From Pseudomonadota bacterium (GTDB taxonomy: Bacteria; Pseudomonadota; Alphaproteobacteria; Rhizobiales; Rhizobiaceae): a stretch of DNA of 64,000 nucleotides. The position numbers and the translations under genes are program-made. The stretch covers positions 1 through 64,000 of the forward strand of contig JAEXYH010000020.1 of assembly GCA_023451735.1 (NCBI GenBank), in the 5' to 3' direction. Every line of letters begins with the position of its first letter. The stretch's first letter is position 1. Shown piece by piece: positions 1 to 7,715 of the stretch. The notes beneath the pieces were generated by a model that was not told where the DNA came from, made no database searches, and was given only the letters and a program-made list of their open reading frames with translations.

Positions 1-239
1 ATTTCCGGAAGCATCGTGCGGCTTTGATCCCTACCTGCCCTATGCAGGCATGAGCGAGTATCAACGGGTGACGGAACAATTGCTACTGAGAAAGCTAAAG
101 CCGAAGGGGAGCTTCATCACCCGCCCCCGCTCCTCCCTTGCAACCCGGCCCAGCCGGTCGGATCGGGGGCTGATCGTCAGAGCCAGTGTCGCGCTTCTAA
201 CTGGCTGGCGATGTCGCAGCCCTATCCAGCTTTGACATT

Positions 240-312
240 GTTCGTAGCCGCAAAGTTAGAATGTCCTGTTTCTGCAAAGTTTGAATGCCACGTCCCCGGG
301 TCTGAATGACCT
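240..312. mobile_element. Possible end of an IS21-like insertion sequence (remnant)
   Basis: Three imperfect direct repeats sharing a GAATG core occur at about 250-266 (GCAAAGTTAGAATGTCC), 274-290 (GCAAAGTTTGAATGCCA) and around 304-308, spaced 24 and 21 bases apart. Multiple short terminal repeats of this kind are typical of IS21-family ends, and similar motifs (a GACATT-CAAACTTTGC pattern on the other strand) are familiar to me from rhizobial IS ends. No transposase can be read: the only open frame leading into the repeats is a 61-codon stub ending at base 235 with no recognisable domain. The rest of the element, if any, would lie left of base 1. The family assignment is inference. Confidence 0.35.
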
Positions 313-754
313 CTGGGAGATTGCAGCTGGATTGATTGTGATGAGCGAGCGCCGTCTGCTTGATTTCGTGCCGGCATATATCTGCACAAACCGCATCTAG
401 CCGCCCTCGCCGTCAGCTCGCGATGCTGCAATGATCTTGCATAGCGCCACGATAGCGTCGGCAACCACACGCCATGTACGACCAATGTCTTCTCATGAAG
501 CCCGGCATCTCGGGAATGATACAAAGATGGATGCAGCCGATGGAAATCATGTGAGGCTGTTCTAAATTAAAGAGCCGACATGGCGGAGGTAAATCCCGCA
601 GCTTCATGTCGAGCTTTGTGCAAATTGATGCTCGTCGAAATTTTCGGTTCTGTTTTCGTGCCTGGCAAAAACGTTCGTGACGAGCAGCCGTTTCAAGCCT
701 GCCGACTGGGATCTATCGGGCCTCTCGTGAGGCTGCTAAGTGGAGGAGAAAGAC
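313..754. other. Non-coding stretch, nothing recognised
   Basis: About 440 bases between the possible IS end and the DUF937 gene. Short open frames exist on both strands but have no family resemblance, no ribosome binding site and mutual overlap. It presumably contains the promoter of the gene at 755, but I could not identify -35/-10 elements with confidence. Confidence 0.4.
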
Positions 755-1282
755 ATGGTGAGTGGTCAATTGAAAGCGTTACTTGGTGTCCTTGCCGTCG
801 CTGGATATCAGAACAGAGACAAGATCGCCGAGATCCTGCGAGGGATACAGAATCCGCAACCTGAAGGGACGGCGAGGAATCCGGACGGTACAGATACGTC
901 GTCGCCGCCGCAGACGGCAGGTTTCGATGATCTGCTGGGCAAGCTGGCCGGCGGCGGTGCCGGCGGACTCGGTGGCATTCTTGGTGGCCTTGCCTCCGGC
1001 GGCGTTCTCAGCGGCGGCTTGGGAGACCTCTTGAAGACGTTTCAGCAGAACGGACTTGGCGAAAAAGCAGAGTCCTGGGTGAGCCCCGGTGCGAATGAAG
1101 ACATCGATGGAGATCAACTCGAGCAGGCAATCGGGCCTGACGTTCTCGATGAACTCGCGACGAAAACCGGCCTGTCACGGGAGGAAATTCTCGCGCGCCT
1201 GAGCAAGGACCTGCCACGCGCGGTGGACGACCTGACGCCAGACGGGCAAGTGCCGCACGACGACGGCTTCAGAACAGCCTGA
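755..1282 (+). CDS. YidB-like DUF937 family protein
   Basis: A 175-residue protein. It opens with a short helical segment (VSGQLKALLGVLAVAGYQNRD), continues through a low-complexity linker, then a Gly/Ala/Leu-rich stretch at about residues 60-95 (repeated GGLGG-type motifs), and ends in an acidic domain with the pattern IGPDVLDELATKTGLSREE. That C-terminal pattern is typical of DUF937/YidB proteins, whose function is not established. The ATG at 755 is preferred because GGAGGAG ends a few bases upstream; an in-frame start 15 bases earlier would place that ribosome binding site inside the gene. It stands alone, with a RIME-type repeat directly downstream. Confidence 0.8.
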   Translation: MVSGQLKALLGVLAVAGYQNRDKIAEILRGIQNPQPEGTARNPDGTDTSSPPQTAGFDDLLGKLAGGGAGGLGGILGGLASGGVLSGGLGDLLKTFQQNGLGEKAESWVSPGANEDIDGDQLEQAIGPDVLDELATKTGLSREEILARLSKDLPRAVDDLTPDGQVPHDDGFRTA

Positions 1283-1298
1283 AAGCGCCTCGCGGCAA

Positions 1299-1393
1299 GA
1301 GCAGTTGCGCCTTTCTTCGAAGCGCGAAACTGCTCCATCTATCTGTCTCGATGCAATTCCAGCAAAACCGTTTCCCACTTTTGCTGGAATTGC
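1299..1393. repeat. RIME-type intergenic repeat, copy A
   Basis: About 95 bases made of two palindromic modules: an outer GAGCAGTT...AACTGCTC hairpin containing TTTCTTCGAAGCGCGAAA, and a GCAATTCCAGCAAAA...TTTTGCTGGAATTGC hairpin. It aligns almost end to end with 5150-5247 and more loosely with 22467-22556. This architecture matches the rhizobial intergenic mosaic elements (RIME) described from Sinorhizobium and Rhizobium. It sits between the stop of the DUF937 gene and the 3' end of the hydrolase gene on the other strand. Confidence 0.8.
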
Positions 1394-1454
1394 TTCAGGC
1401 TGTCCGATCGCGACTGTAGCACGATCGGCATGTCACCGCGTGCACGTCTGCTCT

Positions 1455-2153
1455 TCAGCTCCGGGCCTCGAGACCAGTCAGCCATTGCGCGATGACCTCG
1501 ACCAGACGTTCGGGCGCCTCGAGCGGTATCATATGCCCTGTTCCCTCGATGATCTCGAAGTTCGAACCGGCTATACCCTCGTGAAGTTCACGGGCTTCGG
1601 CGCGAGACCGCAGCTTGTCGTCGTCGCCGGCAATGATCAGCGTCGGGCAGGTGATTGACGCAAGCGAAGCACGTTCGTCATGCCGATCAAGCAGCGATTG
1701 GCGGCGAAAGACCTCTCCTCCCAGTCGCTGGCCCATGGCCTGAATCCGCGAAATCAGGTCGAGGCGGGCGGTGTTGCCGGGATGAAGCGATGTCGCCACA
1801 GCCGGTGCACTGAGGCCGCGGAAGCCCGTCGCGTCCGATTGCGCTGCAAGTGCGGCCTTTCGCCTCGCCTGCACTTCCGTATCACCTCGGGCCGAGGTCG
1901 CGATCAGGATCAGAGCGGTCACCCTCTCGGGAGCTTGTCTGACAATCTCGCGGGCGACATAGCCCCCCATGGAGAAACCCAGGAGCACGAAGTTTCCGGA
2001 CATGTTCTGAAGCGCCAGATTCGCCATCTCCGACACGGAATTGCCATGCGACAGGTCGGCGAAAACGGTCGGGCCGAAAGGCTGCAGCCCCTCGCCGACA
2101 TTCGTCCATAGATCGGCGTCGAGCATAAAGCCCGGGATCAGAAGCATCGTCAT
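1455..2153 (-). CDS. Alpha/beta hydrolase
   Basis: A 232-residue single-domain alpha/beta hydrolase. The nucleophile elbow is GFSMGG (Ser about residue 61), the likely acid lies in IIAGDDDKL and the catalytic His in EGTGHMIPLEAPE, so the triad appears complete. The family includes esterases, lactonases and MhpC-like C-C hydrolases; the substrate cannot be told from sequence. It begins 10 bases after the stop of a second, unrelated-looking hydrolase (2164-3021), so the two are probably co-transcribed. There is no signal peptide, so it is likely cytoplasmic. Confidence 0.85.
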   Translation of the reverse strand: MTMLLIPGFMLDADLWTNVGEGLQPFGPTVFADLSHGNSVSEMANLALQNMSGNFVLLGFSMGGYVAREIVRQAPERVTALILIATSARGDTEVQARRKAALAAQSDATGFRGLSAPAVATSLHPGNTARLDLISRIQAMGQRLGGEVFRRQSLLDRHDERASLASITCPTLIIAGDDDKLRSRAEARELHEGIAGSNFEIIEGTGHMIPLEAPERLVEVIAQWLTGLEARS

Positions 2154-2163
2154 CGCACTTGGC

Positions 2164-3021
2164 TCATTTATTGTCCGCCATTCCTTCCACCGGCAGCGTC
2201 GTCGTTGCCGTCACGAAATCGAGAAAACGCAGCAGGTTGTCATTAAATTCATCCGGGCGCTCCCGATGAAGCGCGTGACCGGCACCGCTCACGCGTATCG
2301 GTTCGCCCTCCCAAACATTCGCGAAATCGATCGTGTCGATGTAATCGAGATTGATGACAGGATCGGCTTGGCCGTTCACAACCGCAAGCGGGATGGTTGA
2401 TGTTTCGACGATGCGTTTCTGGTCGCTTCCTTCACCACCTGCTGCGGCCTCGATCATGTATTGCCGCGCCAGTCCGTGCGTCCTGCGGACCGCACCGATG
2501 AAGAACTCGTCGTTCCGGACGGCAGCGCCAAGTGCAAGCTCGACAATCATCGGAACCTGTTCTTCCAGAAGTTCGGCATTTCCGGTGTAGGCCATTTCGG
2601 GGCTTGGCTTGAAACCTGCCTGCAATCCCTCCAGGGTGTTGGCCACCGGCGGCGTGCCGAATATGAATGCGCCGTCGATCGCGGCTCCGGCCGAGATCAT
2701 TTCGAGCACGACATGGCCCCCGAGAGAATGGCCTATCGCGGTGAACCGCCCGATCCCGATCTTGTCGAGCGCTTCGTGCAGAGCGTCGGCATAACCTGAC
2801 ATGCTGTAGGTGCGCCTGGCCGTGATCGCATCATCGGAAGCGCCGTGGCCGGGAAGATCAAAGGCAATCACGCGATGCAAAGCGGACAGCACTTCTATTT
2901 GCTGTGCGAAGGATTCCTTGCAAACAGAGTTTGCATGGATCAGCACAACCGGAACCCCTGCCCCATTGGTATCGGAATATGCGAGGCGACCGTGGCTCGT
3001 ATCGATGAAGGTGTCCGGCAT
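2164..3021 (-). CDS. Alpha/beta hydrolase
   Basis: A 285-residue alpha/beta hydrolase. It has the oxyanion-side motif IHANS near residue 28, FDLPGHGASD at about 54-63, the nucleophile elbow AIGHSLGGH (Ser about residue 99), an acid in NGQADPVINL and the His in GAGHALHRERPDEF. The cap region is longer than that of the downstream hydrolase, so they are not recent duplicates. First gene of a likely two-gene operon with 1455-2153. Substrate unknown. Confidence 0.87.
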   Translation of the reverse strand: MPDTFIDTSHGRLAYSDTNGAGVPVVLIHANSVCKESFAQQIEVLSALHRVIAFDLPGHGASDDAITARRTYSMSGYADALHEALDKIGIGRFTAIGHSLGGHVVLEMISAGAAIDGAFIFGTPPVANTLEGLQAGFKPSPEMAYTGNAELLEEQVPMIVELALGAAVRNDEFFIGAVRRTHGLARQYMIEAAAGGEGSDQKRIVETSTIPLAVVNGQADPVINLDYIDTIDFANVWEGEPIRVSGAGHALHRERPDEFNDNLLRFLDFVTATTTLPVEGMADNK

Positions 3022-3165
3022 TTCCCGATTCGACTTTCAGCTGGATGTGAAACATGCCAGCAAACTCAGCAGTACGCGTCTATGAGGTCAAGGATGATGT
3101 GTCTGCATGACGTTATCGACAGTGCCGACACCGAGGAGCGGCCTATTTATAGGTCTCACCAAACG

Positions 3166-3855
3166 CTATTTTACGTGGATCAGCGCAAACCCATCCCAAC
3201 CCTTCTCACCGACCGTTTGGATTGCTGTCGCATCCAAACGCGGATTATCGGCGACCATTGCGAGGAATTGGCGCACGCCGCGGACATTCGCATCCTCACT
3301 GTCGGGATCTGAAACGGCACCGCCGCGGACGACATTGTCGGCGATGATGACGGTTCCAGGTCGTGACAATCTGAGCGACCATTCCAGGTAGTTCGGATTG
3401 TTGGGCTTGTCGGCATCGATAAAGATCAGGTCGAAGGGCCGGTCGAGCTTTTCAGCGATATGCGGCAGGACATCGAGAGCTGCGCCGACAAGCAGATCGA
3501 CCTGACCGGCAAACCCTGCCCGTTCGATGTTGGATGTTGCCACGGCCGCATGATGCTCATTTGCCTCGATCGTCGTGATCTTGCCGCCATCCGGCAAGGC
3601 GCGGGCCATCCAGATCGTGCTGTAGCCGCCAAGCGTGCCGATCTCCAGTACGCGCGATGCGCCCGTCATCGCGATGAATAGCGCCAGCATCTTGCCCTGG
3701 GAGGCGGAAACATCGTGCGCCGGCATGCCGGCCTTCGCATTTCCGTCCAGTGATGCTTTTAGCAGGTCGTCTTCAGGCGCCAACAGGCCTGAAAAATAGC
3801 TGTCGACTTCCGACCATTTCTTCGAATCGGCTGACGGATAATCCGGAATACGCAT
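3166..3855 (-). CDS. O-methyltransferase (CCoAOMT / Methyltransf_3 family)
   Basis: About 229 residues with the class I SAM-binding signature VLEIGTLGGYSTIWMARAL, followed by TTIEANEHHAAVA (the acidic residue that contacts the SAM ribose) and the metal-site motif FDLIFIDADKPNNPNYLEW plus IIADNVVRGG. This is the layout of bacterial caffeoyl-CoA O-methyltransferase-like enzymes, which methylate catechol-type hydroxyls using a divalent metal. The start at 3855 is chosen because GAGAGGGG lies just upstream; an in-frame ATG 33 bases earlier lacks such a site. The natural substrate is not predictable. Confidence 0.88.
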   Translation of the reverse strand: MRIPDYPSADSKKWSEVDSYFSGLLAPEDDLLKASLDGNAKAGMPAHDVSASQGKMLALFIAMTGASRVLEIGTLGGYSTIWMARALPDGGKITTIEANEHHAAVATSNIERAGFAGQVDLLVGAALDVLPHIAEKLDRPFDLIFIDADKPNNPNYLEWSLRLSRPGTVIIADNVVRGGAVSDPDSEDANVRGVRQFLAMVADNPRLDATAIQTVGEKGWDGFALIHVK

Positions 3856-3990
3856 ATCGATACCCCTCTCTGGGAAAGCGATGGTCATACGAAGGCAAGC
3901 ATATCGGCTTTATGACAGTTCAGACGGAGACTATGGAGAAAATGTAACGGTCAGTCGCATCCCGTGCAGAAATATGTGTTTCAGGAGAAG

Positions 3991-4482
3991 TCAGCTCTCT
4001 GACCGTTTGCCGGCGAAAGTCTCCAGCGCATTGCCGGACAGTCTATAGCGGACCCATTCGTTTTGCGGTTCGGCGCCGATGGCGTCATAGACCCTGATCG
4101 CCGGTTCGTTCCAGTCAAGCACACTCCATTCAAAGCGACCGCAACCATTCTCCACTGCGATCTGCGCCAGCCGCTGCAGCAGCGCCTTGCCGGCGCCCAG
4201 GCCGCGCGCGCTCGGCGTCACATAGAGATCTTCGAGGTAAAGCCCGTTGCGGGCCTGCCAGGTGGAGTAATTGAAGAACCAGATCGCCATGCCGATCGCC
4301 TGCCCGTTCCTCTCGCAGATCAGAGCCTGCGTCACCGAGCGGGGACCGAAGATCGATTCCTCGATTGTCTCTACGGTTGCCGCCACCTCGCGCTCGGCTT
4401 TTTCGTAGATCGCGAGTTCCCGGATAAACCCAAGCAGCGTGGCGGCGTCGCCGCGCGTGGCGGGGCGAATGGTGAGTGACAT
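3991..4482 (-). CDS. GNAT family N-acetyltransferase (SSAT-like)
   Basis: A 163-residue GNAT protein. The acetyl-CoA binding motif A is LYVTPSARGLGAGKALLQRL (R/Q-x-x-G-x-G/A type), preceded by the strand LYLEDLYV and followed by CGRFEWSVLDWNEPAIRVYDAIGA. The pairing of ARNGLYLEDLYV with WSVLDWNEPAI is typical of the spermidine/spermine-thialysine acetyltransferase (SSAT2) subfamily, so an amine or thialysine acceptor is plausible but unproven. The ATG at 4482 has GGAG seven bases upstream; the preceding in-frame TTG is not needed. Confidence 0.87.
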   Translation of the reverse strand: MSLTIRPATRGDAATLLGFIRELAIYEKAEREVAATVETIEESIFGPRSVTQALICERNGQAIGMAIWFFNYSTWQARNGLYLEDLYVTPSARGLGAGKALLQRLAQIAVENGCGRFEWSVLDWNEPAIRVYDAIGAEPQNEWVRYRLSGNALETFAGKRSES

Positions 4483-4531
4483 CAATGATCTCCGGGATTC
4501 AGCTCAACGAATGTGCGATGATCGGCCGGGA

Positions 4532-5116
4532 TTATTCTGCCGCGTCCTGCACTTCGGGGATTTCGAGTTCATAGGCATAACCGTCAAGCATGCCATAGGC
4601 CTGTTCGATCGTCTTGATTTCCGTCTCGGATTTGGAGATCGCCTGGCCGATCGTTTCACAGCGCGCCTTCAGCATGCGCCCGAGAACATCCGTACCCGGC
4701 TTACGGCCCATGCGGTCCATATGATTGCGGATGCGGGCCCGGTGTCGTTCCATCTCCAGAATGTGGAAACGCGCAGTGACGATACGGTCGGTCAGTTTGC
4801 GGCGCATGGAGGCAACGGGATCGAAAGAGCCTGGTTCACGTTCGTCAAGAATCATCTCGTTGACGAGCGTTTCCAGAATGACGAGCCCCTGCAGGTCCTT
4901 TGTATCCGCCAGTTCAGGATCATAGCCGGTGTCGTCGAACACCTTCCGGCGCACGGGATCCAGCAGCAGTTCATAGGCAAGCTTCAAATTGCCGAAAACT
5001 TCCGAATCGCCGCCTGCGTCCGGGTGGGCCAGTTTCGCGCGCTTCCTGTAGGCAGACTTTACGGCCGCATTGTCTGCGTCTCGCGAAAGGCCCAGAATGT
5101 CATAGGGGTCGATCAA
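4532..5116 (-). CDS. J-domain (DnaJ-like) protein
   Basis: A 194-residue protein with an N-terminal J domain at residues 3-66 (YDILGLSRDADNAAVKSAYRK, the HPD tripeptide at 31-33, then LKLAYELLLDPVRRKVFDDTGYDP). The J domain stimulates Hsp70 ATPase activity. The remainder is a helical, charged region with no zinc finger or DnaJ C-terminal domain, so this is a class III J protein that probably directs DnaK to a particular client. Transcribed alone on the minus strand, with a RIME-type repeat immediately upstream of its start. Confidence 0.88.
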   Translation of the reverse strand: MIDPYDILGLSRDADNAAVKSAYRKRAKLAHPDAGGDSEVFGNLKLAYELLLDPVRRKVFDDTGYDPELADTKDLQGLVILETLVNEMILDEREPGSFDPVASMRRKLTDRIVTARFHILEMERHRARIRNHMDRMGRKPGTDVLGRMLKARCETIGQAISKSETEIKTIEQAYGMLDGYAYELEIPEVQDAAE

Positions 5117-5149
5117 GGAGCGTCACCTGTCTTCGGCATTTCATGCTTG

Positions 5150-5247
5150 GAGCATTTCCGCCTTTCTTCGAAACGCGAAACCGCTCCATTTTCTTGCTTT
5201 AACGCAATTCCGGACACAAAACCGGTTCCCACTTTTGCTGGAATTGC
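5150..5247. repeat. RIME-type intergenic repeat, copy B
   Basis: A second copy of the element at 1299-1393, in the same orientation. It begins GAGCATTTCCGCCTTTCTTC and ends with ACTTTTGCTGGAATTGC, identical to copy A over most of both hairpin modules. It lies between the start of the J-domain gene and the 3' end of the MFS gene at 5344, both read from the minus strand. Confidence 0.8.
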
Positions 5248-5343
5248 CCTAGTCGTAAGCGTTAAGCCACGACGGCTCAACCCCTTACCCATTCTTATGG
5301 CCAATTATGGGCATATGGCTGCCCTGCCCGGCTTTGCCCACAA

Positions 5344-6519
5344 CTATTGTTTTCGCAGACGAAACGGCCGCTTACCCTCCGCCACCGGAGCCATCAGGAA
5401 ACTGATGAAAATGCAGGGTAGAAGCACGAGGAAGGTCGCAGACAGGCTCACATGTTCGGCAATGAAACCCAGAAGTGGAGGAACGCCGATTGTCGACAGC
5501 ATCAACGTCAGAGACAATGCCGCCAGATTTTCGGAGGTTTGCCCTTTGCCAAGCGCAATCGTGGTTGCCACCGCAAGCGGGAAGGCCAGCGCAATGCCGC
5601 AGCCGATGAGGAAAAGGGCCATACCGGCGAAGATGTAGGAAGGCGTCGAGACAAGGAGGATCACACCGATCGCGACAGCCACTGCAGACATGCGGATCAA
5701 TATGATGGCGCCGAGACGGTCCCTCATCGTGTCGCCGACCATTCTGGTCAGGCCCATGCCGACGGTGAAGGCGGCATAAAGCGTACCGGCCAGCGCGGGA
5801 TCGACACGCAGCTCTTCCCGCAGGAAGAAGATGCCCCAGTCATAGATTGCGCCTTCCACGATGCAGAGGCCAAAAACCATCACGCAGATCAGCAGGATGG
5901 TCCGGTCCGGCAACACGTAGGCGGATCGTCGCACGGCAGCGGGCGCGTGTACGGGATCAGGCGGCGTAAGCAGAAAAACGGTGAGGCAGGCCAGCAGAAC
6001 GAGGCCGGCCGCCATGCTCTGCTGCAAAGTCGACGAAACGCCCTCCTCCGCCAGGAAGCCTGAGGTCAAGGATCCGACCAGCAGGCCGATCGACCAGAAT
6101 CCATGACTGCGGGAGAGAACCTTCACGCCGGTCCGTCTTTCGATGCCGGCGGAGATCATGTTTGCGGCAACGTCGAAAATCGTCCGGAAAAAGCCGAACA
6201 GAAAGAAGCAGAGAATGAAACCCGGCAGCGGAAGAAAAGTCAGAAGCGGCGTCAGCAGCGCGCATATCGGCAACATCACGATTGCGGTCAGCCGGGGTGT
6301 CAGGCGATCGGTGATCCGGCCCGCCAGAGGCAATGCAAGGAATGTGCCCACCGGCGCGCTTAAAAGTGCAAGCCCGAGCACAGCCTTGTCGATCTCCAGT
6401 GACGCCTGGATGGACGGGAGACGCGTGAAAAGGGAAACGAAGAGGATGGCATTGCTGAAATACAGCAAGGCCGGGGGCAGCAGGGTCATCAGATTATCCG
6501 GTCGACTCAGTCGGATCAT
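5344..6519 (-). CDS. MFS transporter (YbjJ-like)
   Basis: A 391-residue integral membrane protein with about 12 hydrophobic segments. The first (PALLYFSNAILFVSLFTRLP) and the cytoplasmic loop motif PLAGRITDRLTPRL (G-R-x-x-D-R/K type) mark it as a major facilitator superfamily member, closest in feel to the YbjJ / fucose-permease-like group. The substrate is unknown and there is no neighbouring catabolic gene to suggest one. It is transcribed divergently from the DUF4864 gene at 6706. Confidence 0.85.
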   Translation of the reverse strand: MIRLSRPDNLMTLLPPALLYFSNAILFVSLFTRLPSIQASLEIDKAVLGLALLSAPVGTFLALPLAGRITDRLTPRLTAIVMLPICALLTPLLTFLPLPGFILCFFLFGFFRTIFDVAANMISAGIERRTGVKVLSRSHGFWSIGLLVGSLTSGFLAEEGVSSTLQQSMAAGLVLLACLTVFLLTPPDPVHAPAAVRRSAYVLPDRTILLICVMVFGLCIVEGAIYDWGIFFLREELRVDPALAGTLYAAFTVGMGLTRMVGDTMRDRLGAIILIRMSAVAVAIGVILLVSTPSYIFAGMALFLIGCGIALAFPLAVATTIALGKGQTSENLAALSLTLMLSTIGVPPLLGFIAEHVSLSATFLVLLPCIFISFLMAPVAEGKRPFRLRKQ

Positions 6520-6705
6520 TGGTGGCAGCAGGATGGCTCAACGACAACCGACGAAGACGGGACCCTGCCCTGCGCGGCGTGTAACCGCAGCGCGTGCCCT
6601 TAGTGCCGAGCGAAGATGACGGTTGCGTGACTGGAAAATCACCGGCGCCATCTTTTCCACGCGAGAAAACGCCCTAACCTTGGATTTCCTGTTGGAGACC
6701 GTTCA

Positions 6706-7131
6706 ATGGCTGCACGATTTTCTTTTCTCGCCGCGTTCCTCTTGCTTGTGTTTACCCTGCCCGTTCGTGCCGAGGATCCCGTCGCCGAGGCTCAGGCGAT
6801 CATTTCGGAGCAGATCGACGCACTGATGGCCGAGGACGCGGATAGGGCCTACGCGCTCGCCTCCCCGGACATCCGCAGCCTCTATCCCGACAAGGACAGC
6901 TTTCTCGCCATGGTGCAGAAGAATTACGAGCCGGTCTATCACGCCGGAAATTATGCCTTCGGTCGTTCGAAGCTGATAGGTGGTGGCGAGATGGTATTTC
7001 AGGAGGTGATGATTACCGGCCCCGACGGCAAGGACTGGACGGCGATCTACGAGATGCGATTGATGGATGACGGGAGTTACAGGGTCAACGGGGTCAGGAT
7101 GATGAAAAACTCGACGAGTACGGGCATCTGA
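6706..7131 (+). CDS. Secreted DUF4864 family protein
   Basis: A 141-residue protein with a clear signal peptide (MAARFSFLAAFLLLVFTLPV, cleavage probably after VRA). The mature part is a small NTF2-like alpha/beta fold pattern: AQAIISEQIDALMAEDADRAYALASPDIR, then YEPVYHAGNYAFG, ending KDWTAIYEMRLMDDGSYRVNGVRM. This matches DUF4864, a periplasmic family of unknown function in alphaproteobacteria. It converges with recX, whose stop is 13 bases beyond. Confidence 0.82.
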   Translation: MAARFSFLAAFLLLVFTLPVRAEDPVAEAQAIISEQIDALMAEDADRAYALASPDIRSLYPDKDSFLAMVQKNYEPVYHAGNYAFGRSKLIGGGEMVFQEVMITGPDGKDWTAIYEMRLMDDGSYRVNGVRMMKNSTSTGI

Positions 7132-7144
7132 CCAGCCACAGCGG

Positions 7145-7702
7145 CTAAAGAGGCGCGGCCGACACCAACTCATCCGCATCGTCCCTACTGAGACCGATGA
7201 CCCGGCGGGAGACATCGGAACTGAAGCCGTTGCGCGCGAATGAAGACAGTTCCTTCATAATCCTTTTCTCATCGGCGTCGTCACGCCGATAAGGCCCGAA
7301 ACCACGGCGCCTCGCATAGGCGAGCGCAGCATAAAGGTCATCGACATCCTCAAGGGCGGCTGACGCGGTTTCCGAGGCGATGCCCTTCTCCTGCAGCTTT
7401 CGTTGCAGCATGCGCCGGGAACGGCCGGTCCTGACGCCGGAACGGACTTTGATCTCGGCATAGTTTGCATCATCGAGGCAACCGAGGGTACGGCCGCATT
7501 CGAGTGCCGCCGCCGCCAGAACCTGCAGGTCTTCTTCGGAAATATCTTCGAATTTCTGCTTAGCCTTGCGCCTGATGGCGTCCGCGAGTTCCCGTTCCGA
7601 CATCATCCGACGCGACAGCCGGTAGATGGTCGAATTGCGTGCCCAGCTTAGCATGCGCGGTGTGACGCCGGCTGTTTGATCCTGTCCGTTCTCGCCGCTC
7701 AC
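7145..7702 (-). CDS. recX: RecX-family regulatory protein
   Basis: About 185 residues of three-helix RecX repeats: SWARNSTIYRLSRRMMSERELADAIRRKA, then YAEIKVRSGVRTGRSRRMLQRKLQEKGI, then DDLYAALAYARRRGFGPYRR. RecX proteins bind RecA filaments and usually restrain them. I place the start at the GTG at 7702, which lies just inside the tgt stop and has GAGG about 11 bases upstream; an ATG at 7764 would add 20 residues and overlap tgt by about 50 bases. Last gene of the queA-tgt-recX run and far from recA (32328-33416), although the two usually act together. Confidence 0.83.
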   Translation of the reverse strand: MSGENGQDQTAGVTPRMLSWARNSTIYRLSRRMMSERELADAIRRKAKQKFEDISEEDLQVLAAAALECGRTLGCLDDANYAEIKVRSGVRTGRSRRMLQRKLQEKGIASETASAALEDVDDLYAALAYARRRGFGPYRRDDADEKRIMKELSSFARNGFSSDVSRRVIGLSRDDADELVSAAPL

Positions 7703-7715
7703 GCTGCCGATGTCC

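Noticed and set aside
580..864. Open frame overlapping the start of the DUF937 gene
   Set aside because: Out of frame with the recognised protein, no family, and no ribosome binding site; the DUF937 start has a strong one.
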